64,000 nt of DNA from Bacteroidales bacterium (GTDB taxonomy: Bacteria > Bacteroidota > Bacteroidia > Bacteroidales > UBA932). Position 1 is the first letter of the stretch, and every line of letters starts with the position of its first letter. The stretch is taken from positions 41,831-105,830 of the forward strand of contig JAFYVM010000013.1 in NCBI GenBank assembly GCA_017549145.1. Reading direction: 5' to 3'. The notes beneath the pieces were generated by a model, which saw nothing but the letters and a program-made list of their open reading frames with translations, ran no database searches and was not told where the DNA came from. Both the position numbers and the translations under genes were made by a program. This document shows positions 59,242 to 64,000 of the stretch, piece by piece.

Positions 59242-60681
59242 ATGAGAAGAGGAATTTTGTTTGCTCTGCTATCATCTGTGGTGGCAGGGTTGACAGCTTT
59301 TGCTGTGGTTAAGTATGCAATGTATGATCAGGCTCCTACTGTCGTTCAGGTGGATGAGGGCGCTCGCTACAGAACTGTCAATTTGTCTGAAGATAACTGG
59401 CCGGATTTTACATATGCAGCTGAGTCTGCAGTAGATGCTGTAGTGTATGTGAGAGTTAAGGCAACTGAGACTGCTCAGGAAGTGCCAGGTTCTATTTTTG
59501 ACTTTTTCTTCGGAATGCCTCAGCAGGGAACCCCAAGGCAGCGCGAGAGAGTGGGAAGTGGTTCGGGCGTGATTATCCGCGAGGATGGATATATCGTTAC
59601 AAATAACCATGTTATTGAGGGGGCTACCGAGATTGAGGTGACTCTCAATAATAACGAAAAGTATTCTGCAGTTCTTATTGGTACTGACCCGGCAACAGAT
59701 GTCGCATTGCTTAAAGTGGATGCTAAAGGACTTCCTTTTATTCCATTTGCAGATTCTGATAAACTTCGCTTGGGTGAGTGGGTGATTGCTATTGGATCTC
59801 CATATGATCTTCGTTCTACAATCACAGCTGGAATCGTGAGTGCCAAGGGACGTTCGATGCCTAATTATTCAGGTGAGTTCAAGATTGAGTCGTTCATTCA
59901 GACGGATGCGGCTGTGAACCCTGGAAACAGCGGTGGCGCACTCGTGGATAAGGCAGGCCGTCTTGTGGGAATCAATACAGCTATCATTTCACAGACTGGA
60001 TCATATACAGGCTATTCATTCGCAGTTCCGTCTAATATCGTTAAAAAGATTGTGTATGATCTTATTGATTTCGGTAGTGTGAAGAGAGCTATGCTTGGTA
60101 TTACAATGCAGGCAATTGACGATAAAATCGCAGACGAGTTGAAACTTTCTTCAAGAAACGGCGTATATATTGTTGAGGTTTTGAAAAATAGTGCTGCTGA
60201 CAAGGCTGGATTGGCTAAGGGAGACGTTATTGTTGCAGTTGATTCTGTGAAGATTACAACCCCTTCTTCAGTACAGGAAGTTGTAAGCCGATTCTCACCG
60301 GGAGACAAGGCAAAGGTGACAGTTATCCGTGATGGAAAGGAAAAGACCCTGGAGGTTGTTTTCAAGGGTACAGCTCAGGAGAATGGCACGGTTGCAGAGG
60401 ATGGCTCAGTTGCATTCTATGGCTCTTCGCTTAAGGAAGCCGACAAGGAAACACTTGCAAAATTTGGATTGAAGAACGGTGTTCAGATTACTGAATTGGG
60501 CGCTGGAAAACTCAAGGATGCAGGTGCAGTAGAAGGATTTATAATTCTTTATGTAAACGATCAGCCAGTCAAGTCACCTCAAGAAGTAGTTGATATAGTT
60601 AAGAAGTCAAAGAGATCTGTGTTTGTGGAGGGAATCACACCTTCTGGAAGAACAGGATATTTTGGATTCGGAGTAAATTAA
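59242..60681 (+). CDS. HtrA/DegP-family serine protease
   Basis: Periplasmic chaperone-protease that degrades misfolded envelope proteins. The 479-residue protein has an N-terminal hydrophobic segment (ILFALLSSVVAGLTAFAVV) acting as signal or anchor, then the trypsin-like domain with H123 (IVTNNHVIEGA), D153 (ATDVALLKV) and S230 (NPGNSGGALVD), and two PDZ-like domains (GITMQAIDDKIADEL and later ITELGAGKLKDAGA). Catalytic triad intact. It is first in the htrA-rpoD-argS unit with a 13-base gap to rpoD, an arrangement that could tie envelope stress to sigma factor level. Confidence 0.92.
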   Translation: MRRGILFALLSSVVAGLTAFAVVKYAMYDQAPTVVQVDEGARYRTVNLSEDNWPDFTYAAESAVDAVVYVRVKATETAQEVPGSIFDFFFGMPQQGTPRQRERVGSGSGVIIREDGYIVTNNHVIEGATEIEVTLNNNEKYSAVLIGTDPATDVALLKVDAKGLPFIPFADSDKLRLGEWVIAIGSPYDLRSTITAGIVSAKGRSMPNYSGEFKIESFIQTDAAVNPGNSGGALVDKAGRLVGINTAIISQTGSYTGYSFAVPSNIVKKIVYDLIDFGSVKRAMLGITMQAIDDKIADELKLSSRNGVYIVEVLKNSAADKAGLAKGDVIVAVDSVKITTPSSVQEVVSRFSPGDKAKVTVIRDGKEKTLEVVFKGTAQENGTVAEDGSVAFYGSSLKEADKETLAKFGLKNGVQITELGAGKLKDAGAVEGFIILYVNDQPVKSPQEVVDIVKKSKRSVFVEGITPSGRTGYFGFGVN

Positions 60682-60694
60682 CATAAACATATAG

Positions 60695-61555
60695 ATGAGA
60701 CAATTAAAGATTACCAAATCAATTACCAATCGTGAGAGTGCTTCTCTTGATAAGTACCTTCAGGAGATTGGTCGTGAGGAACTGATTACTGTTGAGGAAG
60801 AGGTGGAGCTCGCCCAGAGAATCCGTAAAGGAGATCAGGCTGCACTCGAGAAATTGACTAGAGCAAACCTTCGTTTCGTGGTTTCTGTAGCAAAGCAGTA
60901 TCAGAATCAGGGACTCAGCCTTCCGGACCTTATCAATGAAGGAAACCTTGGACTTATCAAGGCTGCGGAGAAGTTCGATGAGACTCGTGGATTCAAGTTT
61001 ATTTCATACGCTGTATGGTGGATCCGTCAGTCAATTCTTCAGGCTCTCGCAGAGCAGTCAAGAATTGTAAGATTGCCTCTTAACCAGGTTGGATCACTTA
61101 ATAAGATCAATAAAGCTCTTTCAAAGTTTGAACAGGAGAACGAGAGAATGCCTTCTAGCGAGGAACTCTCAGAGATGATCGATGTTCCAAAGGACAAGAT
61201 CGCTGATACACTTCGCGTTTCTGGTCGCCACGTGTCTGTGGATGCACCTTTCGTTGAGGGTGAGGATAACAGCCTTCTTGACGTGCTCGTAAACAATGAC
61301 TCTCCAAGCGCTGACCGTGGTCTCGTGAATGAGTCACTCAACAAGGAGATTGAGCGTGCACTTTCAACTCTAACTCCACGTGAAAGAGATATCGTCAAGT
61401 CTTTCTTCGGAATCGGATGTCAGGAGATGACACTTGAGGAAATCGGTGAGCGTTTCGGACTTACTCGTGAGCGTGTCCGCCAGATCAAGGAGAAGGCAAT
61501 CCGTCGCCTCAAGAATAATTCAAAAAGTAAACTTTTGAAAAGCTATTTAGGATAA
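60695..61555 (+). CDS. rpoD: Primary sigma factor RpoD, short Bacteroidetes form
   Basis: The housekeeping sigma-70 that recognises TAnnTTTG promoters like those listed here. The 286-residue protein lacks region 1.1. It has region 1.2 ([16 protein letters not shown]), region 2 ([32 protein letters not shown]), region 3 ([13 protein letters not shown]) and region 4.2 ([20 protein letters not shown]). Length is typical of Bacteroidetes. Its TAA overlaps the argS ATG by one base, so translation of the two is coupled. The start codon follows 13 bases after htrA. Confidence 0.96.
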   Translation: MRQLKITKSITNRESASLDKYLQEIGREELITVEEEVELAQRIRKGDQAALEKLTRANLRFVVSVAKQYQNQGLSLPDLINEGNLGLIKAAEKFDETRGFKFISYAVWWIRQSILQALAEQSRIVRLPLNQVGSLNKINKALSKFEQENERMPSSEELSEMIDVPKDKIADTLRVSGRHVSVDAPFVEGEDNSLLDVLVNNDSPSADRGLVNESLNKEIERALSTLTPRERDIVKSFFGIGCQEMTLEEIGERFGLTRERVRQIKEKAIRRLKNNSKSKLLKSYLG

Positions 61556-63345
61556 TGACTCCAGAACTATTCATTATATCTAAAGCGTCTGAAGCAATTC
61601 AGGCGCTTTACGGCGTTGAAATGCCAGCATCTCAGTTGCAGGTGCAGGTGACTCGTAAAGAGTTTGAGGGAGACTATACATTGGTAGTGTTCCCATTGTT
61701 GAAGATTTCCAAGACTACACCTGAGAACACAGGAAACGCAATAGGTGAGTGGCTTAAGACAAATGTCGCTGAGATTTCAGCTTATAACACTGTCAAAGGC
61801 TTCCTTAACCTTTCGTTCTCTAATGTTTATTGGAATGGTCTCTTTGCTCAGATCGCTGGTGCAGAGGATTACGGACAGCTTGCTCCAACAGGTAGAACAA
61901 TCATGGTGGAGTACTCGTCTCCAAATACAAACAAGCCACTTCACCTTGGTCATATCAGAAACAACCTCCTCGGTTGGTCAGTTGCAAAGCTTCTTGAGGT
62001 TTGCGGACATAACGTATTGAAGGTTAATCTTGTAAATGACCGTGGTATTCACATCTGTAAGTCTATGTATGCATGGAAGGTCCTCGGAAACGGAGAGACT
62101 CCTGCATCAAGTGGCAAGAAGGGTGACCACCTTGTGGGTGACTACTATGTTGCATTCAACAACCTTTATAAAAAGGAGGTTGATGAGCTTGTAGCTGCTG
62201 GAATGTCTAAGGAAGAGGCTGAGAAGAATGCACCTTCACTTAAGGCCGCTCAGGAGATGCTCTTCAAGTGGGAGAACGGTGATGCAGAGGTTGTCGAGCT
62301 TTGGAAGACTATGAACGGTTGGGTTTACGAGGGCTTCGACAAGACTTATAACGATCTTGGTATCAACTTCGACAGAACATACTATGAGTCACAGACTTAC
62401 CTCTTCGGTAAGGCTCTTGTTCAGAAGGGACTTGAGGCAGGTATCTTTGAAACTCAGGAGGATAATTCAGTATGGTGTGACCTTACTGCTGACGGACTCG
62501 ACAGAAAACTTCTTCTTCGTGGCGATGGTACATCAGTATATATGACTCAGGATCTTGGAACAGCAGAGCAGCGCTTCTCAGAGTACTCTCTTGACGAGCA
62601 TATCTATGTTGTAGGTAACGAGCAGAACTACCACTTCCAGGTGCTTAAGCTCATTCTTGGCAAGCTTGGTTTTGACTGGGCTGACAGCATCTATCACCTT
62701 TCTTATGGTATGGTAGAGCTTCCTGAGGGTAAGATGAAGTCACGTGAGGGAACTGTTGTTGATGCTGATGATCTGATCGCAGCTATGTACAACACAGCTA
62801 AGGAGACATCACTTGAGCTTGGTAAGATCAACAACCTCAGCGAGGAGGAGCAGGATGCTCTCTTCAAGATGATCAGCCTTGGTGCGCTCAAGTACTTTAT
62901 CCTCAAGGTTGACCCACGCAAGACTATGCTCTTCGATCCTAAGGAGTCTATCGACTTCAATGGTAACACTGGTCCATTTATCCAGTACACTCACGCTCGT
63001 ATCAAGTCTATCTTGAGAAAGGCTGATGAGCAGGGAATTGCACATGAGGTATCTGCACTTACAGGCGATATGGAACTTTCTGCTAAGGAGATTCGTATCA
63101 TTAAGATCCTTAACACATTCCCAGCTAAGGTCGCTGAGGCAGGTGCAGCTCACTCTCCAGCTCTTGTTGCAAACTATGCTTATGAGCTTGCTAAGGAGTT
63201 CAATCAGTACTACCACGATACTCCAATCCTTCGTGAGGAGAATCAGACAGTGCTTCAGGCTCGTCTTGTACTTATTGAGACTATTTCTAAGGTTCTCAGC
63301 AAGGCGATGTCAATTCTTGGAATTACTCTTCCAGAGCGCATGTAA
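61555..63345 (+). CDS. argS: Arginine--tRNA ligase
   Basis: Class I synthetase charging tRNA(Arg). The 596-residue protein has the N-terminal additional domain, the HIGH motif in SSPNTNKPLHLGHIRNN, a KMSKS-like GKMKSREGT, and the C-terminal anticodon-binding domain with EFNQYYHDTPIL, as in the family. The TAATG junction with rpoD suggests translational coupling. A terminator at 63391 closes the unit. The normal length and intact motifs mark it as functional. Confidence 0.97.
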   Translation: MTPELFIISKASEAIQALYGVEMPASQLQVQVTRKEFEGDYTLVVFPLLKISKTTPENTGNAIGEWLKTNVAEISAYNTVKGFLNLSFSNVYWNGLFAQIAGAEDYGQLAPTGRTIMVEYSSPNTNKPLHLGHIRNNLLGWSVAKLLEVCGHNVLKVNLVNDRGIHICKSMYAWKVLGNGETPASSGKKGDHLVGDYYVAFNNLYKKEVDELVAAGMSKEEAEKNAPSLKAAQEMLFKWENGDAEVVELWKTMNGWVYEGFDKTYNDLGINFDRTYYESQTYLFGKALVQKGLEAGIFETQEDNSVWCDLTADGLDRKLLLRGDGTSVYMTQDLGTAEQRFSEYSLDEHIYVVGNEQNYHFQVLKLILGKLGFDWADSIYHLSYGMVELPEGKMKSREGTVVDADDLIAAMYNTAKETSLELGKINNLSEEEQDALFKMISLGALKYFILKVDPRKTMLFDPKESIDFNGNTGPFIQYTHARIKSILRKADEQGIAHEVSALTGDMELSAKEIRIIKILNTFPAKVAEAGAAHSPALVANYAYELAKEFNQYYHDTPILREENQTVLQARLVLIETISKVLSKAMSILGITLPERM

Positions 63346-63390
63346 TATTGTGTTTTCTGTAACATATTGTAAATCAATATATTGATGTTG

Positions 63391-63418
63391 CAAAGGTGGG
63401 CTTTTTTGCCCACCTTTG
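63391..63418. terminator. Bidirectional terminator after argS
   Basis: Arms CAAAGGTGGGC (63391-63401) and GCCCACCTTTG (63408-63418) with a T6 loop. It can serve argS and the minus-strand rluA fragment. A perfect 14-base palindrome, ATCAATATATTGAT, lies just upstream at 63373-63386. Confidence 0.7.
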
Positions 63419-63473
63419 TTGTTGTATCTGCTTGATTTACAGTGTGTTGTGAATTACGGTAGATTTGGCAAGG

Positions 63474-63896
63474 TTACCAGCAGAGCTTTTGGGACGTGAA
63501 TGTGAGTTCTGCGCCGGTGTTGGGGTGGCGGAAGGTGATGCTTAGGGCATGTAGGCAAAGGCGCTGTGGAAGAGTGTCTGAGCTATGAGCTCTATTGGCG
63601 AGAGTCGCTTCTGGGGAAATGCATGTGTGTGCGCCATATAGGAGATCGCCTACAATAGGGCTGCCGAGTCCGAGAGTGTGAGCGCAGTGGACGCGCAACT
63701 GGTGTGTACGTCCTGTGTGAGGGTGGAGGAGTATGTCTGCTGTGCCGTCAGGGTTTTCTTTGACGATTTCGTATTCAGTGTAGGCAGGTTTGCCTTGTTT
63801 GAAGTCTACTTTCTGTCTTGGCCTTTCGTCGTAGTCGGCACTTAGTGGTAGGTCAATGCTACTGCGTGTTGTTGGAGACTCGGGGATGCGGAACAA
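63474..63896 (-). pseudogene. 5'-truncated RluA-family pseudouridine synthase
   Basis: The C-terminal portion of an RluA-type pseudouridine synthase (23S rRNA or tRNA modification). From about residue 14 it matches the family (IDLPLSADYDERPRQKVDF, GKPAYTEYEIV, HTGRTHQLRVHC, GSPIVGDLLYG, LCLHALSITF). The N-terminal half, including the catalytic Asp in the HRLDxxTSG motif, is missing: upstream codons run through a G+C-rich palindrome and reach an in-frame stop at 63930-63932. The initial residues (MFRIPESPTTRSS, starting at a TTG) are unlike the family. A broken gene or an assembly junction at about 63890 is likely. Confidence 0.75.
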
Positions 63897-63921
63897 CCCC
63901 TCCCACTTCGTGGGCCCCCCC
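63897..63921. repeat. G+C-rich palindrome at the pseudogene junction
   Basis: CCCAC (63902-63906) and GTGGG (63910-63914) flank a TTC loop, with runs of C on both sides. It marks the point where the RluA homology stops. Confidence 0.55.
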
Positions 63922-63934
63922 TGTATATGTTAAT

Positions 63935-64000
63935 ATGGGTGAATATAGGAAATATTTAGGCTCTCCGTTATATGAAGTTAGACAGCTTAAAAACTTATAT
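63935..64000 (+). CDS. Possible start of an ORF leaving the window
   Basis: ATG at 63935 followed by 21 open codons to the window end, rich in Tyr, Lys and Leu (MGEYRKYLGSPLYEVRQ). Too short to identify; it may be a mobile-element or accessory gene that has replaced the 5' part of the rluA-type gene, or be chance. Confidence 0.25.
   Translation, partial: MGEYRKYLGSPLYEVRQLKNLY

Noticed and set aside
63373-63386. Perfect AT palindrome as an operator site
   Set aside because: It lies between argS and its terminator, far from any start codon, and such AT palindromes are common by chance.

Overview
The window looks like a chromosomal segment of an uncultured or little-studied member of the order Bacteroidales. 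This rests on Bacteroidetes-type promoters (TAnnTTTG at -7, sometimes with TTG/TTTG 19-20 bases upstream), weak Shine-Dalgarno signals, a short primary sigma factor, and families typical of the phylum: GSCFA, DUF4301, S46 dipeptidyl peptidase, outer-membrane beta-barrel receptors, lipoproteins with a Cys lipobox, a flavodiiron protein and a sodium-pumping decarboxylase. Family and genus cannot be fixed from the sequence alone. I saw no rRNA, tRNA, CRISPR array, transposase or phage gene.

Layout. 1-11282: surface polysaccharide locus on the + strand. It has an AT-rich cassette of glycosyltransferases and an acyltransferase (to about 3758), then a WbuB/WbuC-like pair, an uncharacterised nucleotidyltransferase, and sugar-nucleotide supply genes (UDP-glucose dehydrogenase, UDP-glucuronate 4-epimerase, mannose-1-phosphate guanylyltransferase) with an aminotransferase. 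11254-14321: S24/S26-like peptidase, HPr-kinase-like P-loop protein and ABC exporter around a 62-base divergent promoter region. 14361-18057: orphan membrane sensor, TrkH potassium transporter and RecD-like helicase. 18109-31615: dipeptidyl peptidase IV, lipoprotein, beta-barrel protein, Ffh, LysA, membrane AraC regulator, GSCFA protein, outer-membrane protein and a 5'-nucleotidase-like lipoprotein. 31628-39305 (minus): MetH, ProX-type deacylase and the subunits of a methylmalonyl-CoA/oxaloacetate decarboxylase sodium pump. 39414-50309: YebC, TPR protein, recF-dciA-pdxB, DUF4301, THUMP-like methyltransferase, lipoprotein, porin-like protein and YicC. 50403-63345: GlnRS, ferritin, flavodiiron protein, DPP11-type S46 peptidase, an exonuclease and dnaN group, and htrA-rpoD-argS. 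The right edge holds a 5'-truncated RluA pseudouridine synthase.

The most unusual feature is a dispersed 26-base hairpin element (GATCCTTCGCT...GGATGACA). Eleven copies are present, six inside protein-coding genes and always in one of the frames that lacks a stop. Differences between copies are compensatory in the predicted stem (C-G, G-C and T-A at one pair; G-C and A-T at another). At several places the 3' half has expanded into tandem units: 18 and 21 bases inside genes, 20 bases where it is non-coding. The methionine synthase gene additionally carries two other in-frame palindromic inserts and two Cys/His-rich loops. These hairpin inserts are the best candidate for something undescribed here.
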